The notes beneath the pieces were generated by a model, which was not told where the DNA came from, searched no databases, and saw nothing but the letters and a program-made list of their open reading frames with translations. 64,000 nucleotides of DNA from contig NZ_JAENHO010000008.1 of NCBI RefSeq assembly GCF_016785085.1, positions 310,001-374,000 on the forward strand, written 5' to 3'. Below, piece by piece: positions 25,396-33,011 of the stretch (its first letter is position 1; each line of letters opens with the position of its first letter). Origin of the DNA: Paractinoplanes lichenicola. Its GTDB lineage: Bacteria; Actinomycetota; Actinomycetes; Mycobacteriales; Micromonosporaceae. The position numbers were made by a program, and so were the translations under genes.

Positions 25396-28300
25396 GTGGG
25401 CGTGAAGACGTGGATCGAAGGCTGGCCGGTCTACCGGCAGCTGACGGGCACGGATCCGCTCGGGCGGGGGGCCGCCGCCCAGTCGAAGAAGTCCAAGGAG
25501 TTGCAGCCGCGCACCGAGACTGCTGATCGGGTGGCCAAGTCGGTCTGCCCGTATTGCGCGGTCGGGTGTGGGCAGCGGATCTTCGTGAAGGACGAGAAGG
25601 TCGTTCAGATCGAGGGCGACCCTGACAGCCCGGTTTCGCGGGGGCGGTTGTGTCCCAAGGGCTCGGCCAGTCTCAGCCTCGTGACCAGCGAGCGCCGGCA
25701 GAAAAAGGTGCTCTACCGCCGGCCGTACGGGAAAGACTGGGAAGAACTCGACCTGAGCACGGCGATGGAAATGATCGCCGACCGGGTGCTGGCCGCGCGG
25801 GACGCGACGTGGGAGGACGCCGACCCGGACGGCAAGCCGCTGAACCGTACGCGGGGCATTTCCAGTCTGGGCGGGGCGACGCTCGACAACGAAGAGAACT
25901 ATCTGATCAAGAAGCTCTTCACCGCGATGGGCGCCATCCAGATCGAGAACCAGGCGCGTATTTGACACTCCGCCACGGTTCCCGGTCTGGGAACCTCCTT
26001 CGGCCGTGGCGGGGCCACCGGATTCCTCCAGGATCTGGCTAACGCCGACTGCATCGTCATCCAGGGCTCGAACATGGCCGAGGCGCACCCGGTGGGCTTC
26101 CAGTGGGTGATCGAGGCCAAGAACCGTGGCGCGAAGGTCATCCACGTCGACCCGCGGTTCACCCGGACGAGCGCGCTCGCGCACACGTATCTGCCGGTGC
26201 GCGCGGGGGCCGACATCGCGTTCCTGGGCGGCGTGGTCAACTACATCCTCAGCAACGAGAAGGACTTCCGGGAGTACGTGCTGGCGTACACCAACGCGTC
26301 CATGCTCGTCAGCGAGGAGTTCCAGGACACCGAAGACCTGGACGGCCTGTTCTCCGGCTACGACCCCGAGACCAACACGTACGACCAGTCGAGCTGGCAG
26401 TACGCGGGGCAGCAGGACGAGGGCCAGGAGGAAGAGGACTCGCACGTCGACCGGGAGACCGCCTCGGGCCTCGAACAGGAGTCGCACGGCCCGCCGATCC
26501 CGGCCGACGTGCCCCGCGACCCCACGCTGCAGGATCCGCGCTGCGTGTATCAGGTGCTCAAGCGGCACTACGCGCGCTACACGCCCGAGGTGGTCGAGCG
26601 GCTGTGCGGCGTACCGCAGGAGAAGTTCTTGGAGGTCTGCGAGGCCTGGACAGCCAACTCGGGCCGGGAGCGGACGACCGCGCTGGTCTATTCGGTGGGC
26701 TGGACGCAGCACAGCGTGGGCGTGCAATACATCCGCACCGGCGCGATCATCCAGCTGCTGCTGGGCAACATGGGCCGGCCCGGCGGCGGCGTGATGGCGC
26801 TGCGCGGGCACGCCAGCATCCAGGGCTCGACCGACATCCCGACCCTGTTCAACCTGCTGCCCGGCTACCTGCCGATGCCGCACGTGAGCCAGCACGAGAC
26901 GTTCGACCAGTGGATCGACGCGATCCGGCATCCCGAGCAGAAGGGCTTCTGGTCCAACGCCAAGTCGTACGCGGTGAGCCTGCTCAAGGCGTACTGGGGT
27001 GACGCGGCGACGGAGGAGAACGACTACGGGTACGGCTGGATGCCCCGCCTGACCGGCGACCACGGCACCTATCAGCAGGTGCTCGACATGATCGACGGGA
27101 AGATCAAGGGCTACTTCCTGCTCGGGCAGAACCCGGCCGTCGGCTCGGCCCACGGGCGGGCCCAGCGGCTCGGCATGGCCAACCTCGACTGGCTGGTGGT
27201 CCGCGACCTCTACATGATCGAGAGCGCCACCTTCTGGAAGAACGGGCCCGAGGTGCAGACCGGCGAGATCGTGCCGGAGGAGTGCAAGACCGAGGTCTTC
27301 TTCATGCCGGCCGCCTCGCACGTCGAGAAGGAGGGCACCTTCACCCAGACCCAGCGCATGCTGCAGTGGCGCGAGAAGGCCGTCGAGCCGCTGGGCGAGG
27401 CGACCAGCGAGCTGTGGTTCTTCTACCACCTCGGCAAGATCATTCGGGAGCGGCTGGCCGGCTCGACCCGTACGAGGGATCAGGCGCTCTTGAATTTGAC
27501 CTGGGACTACGGCGAGGACGAGCCGGACGGCGAGGCCGTGCTCAAGGAGATCAACGGGTACGACCTTACGACCGGCAAGCTGCTGAGCTCGTTCACCGAG
27601 ATGAAGCCGGACGGCACGACGTCGGGCGGCTGCTGGATCTACACGGGCGTGTTCAAGGACGGCGTCAACCAGGCCAACCGGCGCAAGCCCGGCAGCGAGC
27701 AGAACTACGTCGCGCCCGAGTGGGGCTGGGCCTGGCCGGCCAACCGCCGCACGCTCTACAACCGCGCCTCGGCCGACCCCGAGGGCAAGCCCTGGTCGGA
27801 GCGCAAGAAGTACGTCTGGTGGGACGCCGAGAAGGGCGAGTGGACCGGCGACGACGTGCCCGACTTCGAGAAGACGAAGCCGCCGTCCTACCGTCCGCCC
27901 GAGGGCGCGAGCGGCGTCGAGGCGATCTCGGGCGACGACGCGTTCATCATGCAGGGCGACGGCAAGGGCTGGCTGTACGCGCCGAGCGGGCTGATCGACG
28001 GGCCGATGCCGACCCACTACGAGCCGGCCGAGTCGATGGTGCGCAACCCGCTCTACGGCCAGCAGGCCAACCCGACCCGCAAGGTCTATCAACGCTCCGA
28101 CAACCTGACCAATCCCAGCCCACCCGAGCGTCATTCCGAGGTCTTCCCGTACGTCTTCAGCACCTCGCGCCTCACCGAGCACCACACGGCCGGCGGCATG
28201 AGCCGGCAGCTGGCATACCTCTCGGAGCTGCAGCCGGAGATGTTCGTCGAGGTGTCACCGGAGCTGGCGGCCGAGCGCGGGCTCGAGCACATGGGCTGGG

Positions 28301-28659
28301 CCCACATCGTCACCGCCCGCGCCGCGATCGAGGCCAAGGTGATGGTGACCGACCGGCTGACCCCGCTGCGGATCGAGGGCCGCGTGGTGCACCAGCTCTG
28401 GATGCCGTATCACTGGGGCAGCGAGGGCCTGATCACCGGCGACTCGGCCAACGACCTGATCGGCATCACGCTCGACCCCAACGTGCTGATCCAGGAGAGC
28501 AAGGTCGGCACCTGCGACATTCAGCCGGGCCTGCGCCCCACCGGGCGGGAACTGCTGAAGTATGTGCAGGATTACCGGGACCGGGCCGGACTGGCCGCCG
28601 ACCACCACACGCCGATCATGACGGTGGGGGAGGAGAACGCCGACGATGGGCAGCAATAG
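25396..28659 (+). CDS. fdh: Selenocysteine formate dehydrogenase, catalytic subunit
   Basis: A 1087-aa molybdopterin (bis-MGD) enzyme that oxidises formate to CO2. The N-terminal 4Fe-4S ligands are in CPYCAVGCGQ. An in-frame TGA at 25963-25965 (residue 190) falls in QARI-Sec-HSATVPGLGTSFGRGG, exactly where formate dehydrogenases carry the Mo-binding selenocysteine before a conserved histidine. The frame continues unbroken on both sides, and a SECIS hairpin follows. Later blocks (SNMAEAHPVGFQWV, IHVDPRFTRTSA, LLGNMGRPGGGVMALRGHA) are typical of this family. GTG 25396 gives the usual MGVKTWIEGWPVYRQLTG start; an upstream TTG at 25390 is less likely. The gene overlaps the Fe-S subunit start by 14 bases. 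Confidence 0.95.
25963..26012 (+). promoter_or_regulatory. Selenocysteine codon with bacterial SECIS element
   Basis: Directly after the TGA (25963-25965), CCGCCACGG (25970-25978) pairs with CCGTGGCGG (26004-26012). Inside, TTCCC pairs with GGGAA around an apical loop GGTCT (25984-25988). The loop carries the GGUCU also found in the E. coli fdhF SECIS, the contact site of SelB. The selB, selA, selD and tRNA-Sec genes are all in this window. Confidence 0.9.
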
Positions 28660-29767
28660 CCTGTACGGCCCGATCGACCCGGCGGAGGACGCGGGCTACG
28701 ACGCGCCGCCGCCGCGGATGGGCTTCTTCACCGACACGTCGGTCTGCATCGGCTGCAAGGCGTGCGAGGTGGCCTGCAAGACGTGGAACGACGTGCCGGA
28801 CGACGGATTCAACCTGCTCGGGCACTCGTACGACAACACGGGCGGGCTGACGGCCAACTCCTGGCGGCATGTGGCGTTCATCGAGCAGCCCGTACGGGGG
28901 TCACAGCCGTTCGCGGGGCAGCCGACGGGGCCCTCGTCCGTGCCGGCCACTAACGTGATCGCCGCCAGGAGCGCCGCGCCGACCGGGACCGAACCCGGCA
29001 TTCCGCCCGCCGTTGACGCGCTGGCCGCAGCCGCCACCGCCGGCATTGATTTTGTCGGCGGCGCGACCTCGTCCGGCTGCGGGGCTTCGTCCGGCGGTGC
29101 AGCCCCGTCCGGGCCTGCGGCTTCGTCCCCGTCCAGCGGGCAGTTTCTCGGCATGCCCATGTCGGATTTGCCGGGCAAGTCGGCTCCGGCGCCGCGCAGT
29201 GACTTCCGCTGGCTGATGATGTCGAACGTCTGCAAGCACTGCACCCACGCGGGCTGCCTCGACGTCTGCCCGACCGGCGCGCTGTTCCGCACCGAGTTCG
29301 GCACGGTCGTCGTGCAGGACGACATCTGCAACGGCTGCGGCTATTGCATCTCTGGTTGCCCGTACGGGGTGATCGACCGCCGGGAGGGCGACGGGCGGGC
29401 CTGGAAGTGCACGCTCTGCTACGACCGCCTCGGTGACGGGCAGACACCGGCCTGCGCGAAGGCCTGCCCGACCGAGTCGATCCAGTACGGCGAGCTCGAC
29501 GAGCTGCGCGAGCGGGCGGCCAAGCGGGTCGAGCAGCTGCACGAGGCCGGGGTGCCCGAGGCCAAGCTGTACGGGGAGAGCCCCGACGACGGCGTGGGTG
29601 GGGACGGCGCGTTCTTCCTGCTGCTCGACGAGCCCGAGGTGTACGGGCTGCCACCCGACCCGCACGTGCCGACGCGCGATCTGCCCGCCATGTGGAAAAA
29701 GGCCGGGCTGGCCGCGCTGACGATGGCGGCTACGGCCGTTGTGGCATTTGCGGGGCGGCGCAGATGA
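28646..29767 (+). CDS. Formate dehydrogenase Fe-S subunit
   Basis: A 373-aa FdhH/HybA-like electron-transfer subunit with four 4Fe-4S clusters. Cys groups are visible in CIGCKACEVACK, CKHCTHAGCLDVCP, CNGCGYCISGCPYG and CTLCYDRL...CAKACP. A hydrophobic helix near the C-terminus (GLAALTMAATAVVAFAG) anchors it. Residues about 90-190 are an Ala/Gly/Ser/Pro-rich insert between the first and second cluster groups that related subunits lack or have much shorter. It would pass electrons from the catalytic subunit to the NrfD anchor and the quinone pool. The ATG at 28646 overlaps the catalytic gene and its TGA overlaps the nrfD start. Confidence 0.9.
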   Translation: MGSNSLYGPIDPAEDAGYDAPPPRMGFFTDTSVCIGCKACEVACKTWNDVPDDGFNLLGHSYDNTGGLTANSWRHVAFIEQPVRGSQPFAGQPTGPSSVPATNVIAARSAAPTGTEPGIPPAVDALAAAATAGIDFVGGATSSGCGASSGGAAPSGPAASSPSSGQFLGMPMSDLPGKSAPAPRSDFRWLMMSNVCKHCTHAGCLDVCPTGALFRTEFGTVVVQDDICNGCGYCISGCPYGVIDRREGDGRAWKCTLCYDRLGDGQTPACAKACPTESIQYGELDELRERAAKRVEQLHEAGVPEAKLYGESPDDGVGGDGAFFLLLDEPEVYGLPPDPHVPTRDLPAMWKKAGLAALTMAATAVVAFAGRRR

Positions 29768-30798
29768 GCGCGGTTTCTCAGCCGCCGACGGGCCGGTCGG
29801 GTCGCGGCCGGGGCGGCAAACGGGGCGGCGGCGATCGGTCGATGGTTCCGCGCGCCGACTTCCAGTCCTACTACGGGCGGCCGATCGTTCGGCCTCCGGT
29901 GTGGACCCACGACATCGCGATCTACCTGTTCACCGGCGGGCTGGCCGCGGGCTCGTCGCTGCTCGCGGCGGGTGCCCAGGCCACCGGTGACGTTGTGCTA
30001 CGCCGTACGGGTCGGGCCGTCACCCTGGGTGCGCTCGGGGCCAGCACGTTCTTCCTGATCAAGGATCTGGGCCGGCCGGACCGCTTCCACCACATGCTGC
30101 GCGTGGCCAAGCCGACGTCGCCGATGTCGATGGGCACGTGGCTGCTGAGCTTCTTCGGCGGGGCGGCCGGGGTCGCGGCGGCGGCCGAGCTCGCGCCGCT
30201 GCTGCCCGCGCGCGGCGTGGTCAAGCTGCTGCCGCCGCTGGGCTCGGCCGCCGGGTACGGCGCCGCTGCGCTTGCTCCGGGCCTGGCCACGTACACGGCC
30301 GTGCTCTTCGCCGACACCGCGGTGCCCAGCTGGAACGCCGTGCACCCGGACCTGCCGTTCATGTTCGCCGGCAGCGCCCTGGCCAGCGGCGCGGGCGTGG
30401 GCCTGATCGCGGCGCCCGGGCGGCCCGCGCGGCGGATGGCGGTGGCGGGCGCGGCGATCGAGCTGGCGGCCGGGCATCGGGTCGAGACCAAGTACGGGCT
30501 GCTCAGCGAGCCCTACCACACAGGGCGGCCGGGCAAGCTGCTGCGCGCGGCCCGGGCCCTGACGATCGCGGGCGCGGTCGGGGCCGTCGTGGGCCGTCGC
30601 AGCCGCGTCGTCTCCGCGCTGGCCGGGGCGTCGCTGCTTGCGGGCTCGCTGCTGACCCGGTTCGGGGTGTTCGAGGCGGGCGTCGAGTCGGCCAAGGACC
30701 CGCGCTACACCGTCGTGCCGCAGCGGGAACGGCTCAACGCGCGGACGTCATCTCCTCCTGCTGCGCCCGGGCCATCTCCCCGTACAGGGAAATCTTGA
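29764..30798 (+). CDS. nrfD: NrfD/PsrC-type membrane anchor of formate dehydrogenase
   Basis: A 344-aa multi-spanning membrane protein of the NrfD family. After a basic 30-residue N-terminus and the block QSYYGRPIVRPPVWTHDIAI, helices begin at IYLFTGGLAAGSSLLAAGAQ. Later segments include KDLGRPDRFHHMLRVAKPTSPMS-type loops, TAVLFADTAVPSWN and ELAAGHRVETKYGLL, all family hallmarks. Such anchors bind menaquinone and replace the cytochrome b of other formate dehydrogenases. ATG 29764 overlaps the upstream stop (ATGA). The last 65 bases overlap the convergent merR-like gene. Confidence 0.88.
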   Translation: MSAVSQPPTGRSGRGRGGKRGGGDRSMVPRADFQSYYGRPIVRPPVWTHDIAIYLFTGGLAAGSSLLAAGAQATGDVVLRRTGRAVTLGALGASTFFLIKDLGRPDRFHHMLRVAKPTSPMSMGTWLLSFFGGAAGVAAAAELAPLLPARGVVKLLPPLGSAAGYGAAALAPGLATYTAVLFADTAVPSWNAVHPDLPFMFAGSALASGAGVGLIAAPGRPARRMAVAGAAIELAAGHRVETKYGLLSEPYHTGRPGKLLRAARALTIAGAVGAVVGRRSRVVSALAGASLLAGSLLTRFGVFEAGVESAKDPRYTVVPQRERLNARTSSPPAAPGPSPRTGKS

Positions 30799-31129
30799 TG
30801 TCGAGCATCTCGAGGTCCTGCTTCAGCTCGTCGATGCGCGCCAGCACCCGTTCGCGGTGCTCGACGAAAAGCTGCAGCCGATCCTCGAGGGTGGCGTCCC
30901 CGGCCCGCACCAACTCGGCATAACGACGCATTTCCCGTACGGGCATGCCGGTGGTCCGCAGCCGGATGAGCAGCCGCAGCCAGCCGATGTCGTCGTCGCA
31001 ATACCGGCGGCGGCCCGCCGAGTCGCGCTCGATCGGCTCGACCAGGCCCTCCTGCTCGTACCAGCGCAAAGTGTGCACGGTGAGCCCGACCATGTCCGCC
31101 GCCTCGCCGACGGTAACCCCGTTCGCCAT
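30734..31129 (-). CDS. MerR-family transcriptional regulator
   Basis: A 131-aa MerR-type regulator. The winged helix reads TVGEAADMVGLTVHTLRWYE with the following wing RDSAGRRRYCDDDIGWLRLL. The dimerisation helix ends in a short tail (RAQQEEMTSAR) without conserved cysteines, so a metal sensor is unlikely. ATG 31129 is preferred; the frame extends upstream to GTG 31156, but that codon lies inside the palindromic operator. The gene sits between formate dehydrogenase and selD, overlapping nrfD by 65 bases on the other strand. It probably controls its own promoter; a role in the selenium genes is only suggested by position. Confidence 0.85.
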   Translation of the reverse strand: MANGVTVGEAADMVGLTVHTLRWYEQEGLVEPIERDSAGRRRYCDDDIGWLRLLIRLRTTGMPVREMRRYAELVRAGDATLEDRLQLFVEHRERVLARIDELKQDLEMLDIKISLYGEMARAQQEEMTSAR

Positions 31130-31146
31130 GCAGTCAGCCTTCCAGT

Positions 31147-31167
31147 TCGAGTGCACTCGAAGTCAAG
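31147..31167 (-). promoter_or_regulatory. MerR-type palindromic operator and -35 box
   Basis: On the minus strand TTGACT (31167-31162) overlaps the perfect palindrome TTCGAGTGCACTCGAA (31162-31147). A dyad between promoter boxes is the standard MerR-family arrangement. It lies 18-38 bases upstream of the merR-like start codon. Confidence 0.75.
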
Positions 31168-31179
31168 CCCTCCCCGGCG

Positions 31180-32193
31180 TCAGCCCCGCACTTCCAGCGT
31201 TACGCCGTCGGCGCGGCCGGGCAGCAGCTCGCCGATCACGGGGTAGCCCGGGACCTCACCCGCCACCAGCAGCCCGCCGGAGGTCTGCGCGTCGGCCAGC
31301 AGCAGCAGCTCGTCCTCGTCCACGCCCGCGTCGAGGTGGGGCCGGACCCAGTCGAGGTTGCGCCGGGTGCCGCCGCTCACGAAGCCTCGGTCCAGCGATT
31401 CGCGCGCTTTGTCCAAGTAAGGCACTTTGCTGGCTTCGATGCGGGCGGTAACACCGCTGGCTCGGGCCAACTTGTGCAGGTGGCCGAGCAACCCGAAGCC
31501 GGTCACGTCGGTCGCGCAAACCGCCCCGTTCTTGAGCGCGGCGATCGAGGCGCCCAGGTTGAGCGTGGTCATGACCGCGATCGCCTCGTCGAACACCTCG
31601 CCGGTCGCCTTGTGCCGGCTGTTGAGCACCCCGACACCGAGCGGTTTGGTCAGCGTCAGCGGCACCCCCGCGACCCCCGCGTCGTTGCGCATGAGCCGGT
31701 CGGGGTCGGCGATGCCGGTGACCGCCATGCCGTACTTGGGTTCCGGATCGTCGACGCTGTGCCCGCCCGCGAGGTGACAGCCGGCCTCCCGCGCGATCGC
31801 CAGCCCACCCGCCAGCACCTCACCCGCGAGCTCCATGGGCAGCAGATCCCGCGGCCAGGCCAGCAGATTCACCGCCACGACCGGCGTGCCACCCATCGCG
31901 TACACGTCGGACAACGCGTTCGCCGCCGCGATCCGCCCCCAGTCGTACGCATCGTCCACCACCGGCGTGAAGAAGTCGGCCGTGGCCACCACCGCCGTAC
32001 CGTTGGCCAGGCTCACGACGGCCGCGTCGTCCCCGTCGTCCAGCCCCACCAGCAGCTCACCCGGCCCCTTGGGCGCCCCGGTGCCAACCAGCCCCGCCAC
32101 CACGGATTCCAGCTCACCCGGCGGAATCTTGCAGGCACAGCCACCGCCGTGCGCGTACTGAGTCAGCCTGGGAGCATCGGTAGTCGTCACCAC
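31180..32193 (-). CDS. selD: Selenide, water dikinase (selenophosphate synthase)
   Basis: A 337-aa enzyme that makes selenophosphate from selenide and ATP, the selenium donor for tRNA-Sec. The N-terminal catalytic loop HGGGCACKIPP has cysteine in place of the selenocysteine found in some SelD proteins, so this copy does not depend on its own product. Further family blocks are LDDGDDAAVV, FFTPVVDDAYDWGRIAAANA, GGHSVDDPEPKYGMAVTG and ATDVTGFGLLGHLHKLA. GTG at 32193 or the next GTG (32190) starts it. It is divergent from the tRNA-Sec gene, with 56 bases between them. Confidence 0.95.
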   Translation of the reverse strand: MVTTTDAPRLTQYAHGGGCACKIPPGELESVVAGLVGTGAPKGPGELLVGLDDGDDAAVVSLANGTAVVATADFFTPVVDDAYDWGRIAAANALSDVYAMGGTPVVAVNLLAWPRDLLPMELAGEVLAGGLAIAREAGCHLAGGHSVDDPEPKYGMAVTGIADPDRLMRNDAGVAGVPLTLTKPLGVGVLNSRHKATGEVFDEAIAVMTTLNLGASIAALKNGAVCATDVTGFGLLGHLHKLARASGVTARIEASKVPYLDKARESLDRGFVSGGTRRNLDWVRPHLDAGVDEDELLLLADAQTSGGLLVAGEVPGYPVIGELLPGRADGVTLEVRG

Positions 32194-32249
32194 CCCACTC
32201 TGGCACGCCCGTGATCGAACCGCCCGACCACCCGGCTATGGTTCCTGAC

Positions 32250-32345
32250 GGAGGCGTTCAGGTGGCTGGTGCCCCTCCCGGTCTTCAAAACCGGTGCAAC
32301 TCGGCATCCGAGTTGGGCGGGTTCGATTCCCGTCCGCCTCCGCCA
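32250..32345 (+). tRNA. tRNA-Sec (anticodon UCA)
   Basis: A 96-base tRNA. Acceptor arms GGAGGCG (32250-32256) and CGCCTCC (32335-32341) pair, followed by an encoded GCCA. The anticodon loop CTTCAAA is closed by a CCGGT/ACCGG stem and gives anticodon UCA, which reads UGA. A long variable arm (CTCGGCATCCGAG) and the T loop GTTCGATTC are clear. These are the traits of selenocysteine tRNA, in line with the UGA-containing formate dehydrogenase and the sel genes nearby. Confidence 0.95.
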
Positions 32346-32350
32346 ACTAC

Positions 32351-32941
32351 TCAGTCGATCGGCAGTGTCCGGGCGCGGGTCTTTTGTTCGGCGCGGAGTG
32401 CCGACAGCTGGCCGTGGAAGTGGCTGTCTCGGTTCTGGTCGAGGTTCAGCGGTAGCACCAGGGAGCGGATGGCCTCGTGCTCGATCTCCCAAGGGGAAGC
32501 GCTGACCACCCAGACCACCGAAGCGTGGTCGGCCATCCACTCGGCGAGGCGGCGCTCGCCGTCGGGGCCGAACGTCATGCGGGTGCCGGAGCCGACCCGG
32601 CGAAGGCGCAGGTCTAGTTGGTCGGCGAGCAGGCAGCCGAGGGTGAGCCGTAGAGCAGACCCTTCGGCGTTGCCGCGGTAGTGATTCCGGATCCTCGAGC
32701 GGATCGTTTGCCGGCTCGGGGCCCGGCCGTTGGTGGGCGGTGCCTTGGGGGAGATGCCGACATAGAGCAGCATCCGTCCTGCCCAGCTGTGGCAACCATC
32801 CGTCGGCACGCCCGGGACCGCGCCCTCGAAATACCAACCGTAGACGCCGCCACTCGCCGGGACCGGGCTCGGTCGCACACTCACCTCGGATGCGCTGTAG
32901 AACCGCTGTGGGCGCATCAACGCCTCGGGTAGATCGGGCAC
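32351..32941 (-). CDS. GIY-YIG-like nuclease family protein
   Basis: A 196-aa protein with a GIY-YIG-like core: GGVYGWYF near residue 31, LLYVGISP near residue 58, then RQTIRSRIRNHYRGNAEGS, matching the GIY, YIG and helical-Arg motifs. The C-terminal half ends with WVVSASPWEIEHEAIRSL and NRDSHFHGQLSALR, where the Glu and His/Asn blocks resemble small actinobacterial GIY-YIG proteins of unknown biological role. Nuclease activity is plausible but not shown. It ends just after tRNA-Sec on the opposite strand, so the tRNA and this gene converge with five bases between. Confidence 0.75.
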   Translation of the reverse strand: MPDLPEALMRPQRFYSASEVSVRPSPVPASGGVYGWYFEGAVPGVPTDGCHSWAGRMLLYVGISPKAPPTNGRAPSRQTIRSRIRNHYRGNAEGSALRLTLGCLLADQLDLRLRRVGSGTRMTFGPDGERRLAEWMADHASVVWVVSASPWEIEHEAIRSLVLPLNLDQNRDSHFHGQLSALRAEQKTRARTLPID

Positions 32942-32970
32942 GTCTCTTGGTACCAGAAGGAGCCGTCGAG

Positions 32971-33002
32971 TCCCGCCGGACGTGACTCACCGCCCGGCGG
33001 GA
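32971..33002 (-). terminator. Hairpin after the ABC exporter operon
   Basis: TCCCGCCGG (32971-32979) and CCGGCGGGA (32994-33002) form a perfect nine-pair stem with a 14-base loop, nine bases after the permease stop. No T tract follows, which is usual for actinobacterial terminators. Confidence 0.6.
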
Positions 33003-33011
33003 GACTGCCGT

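Noticed and set aside
25963..25965. In-frame TGA splitting the formate dehydrogenase gene, looking like a pseudogene
   Set aside because: It falls exactly at the catalytic selenocysteine, the frame continues unbroken, a SECIS hairpin follows, and tRNA-Sec with selA, selB and selD is present.
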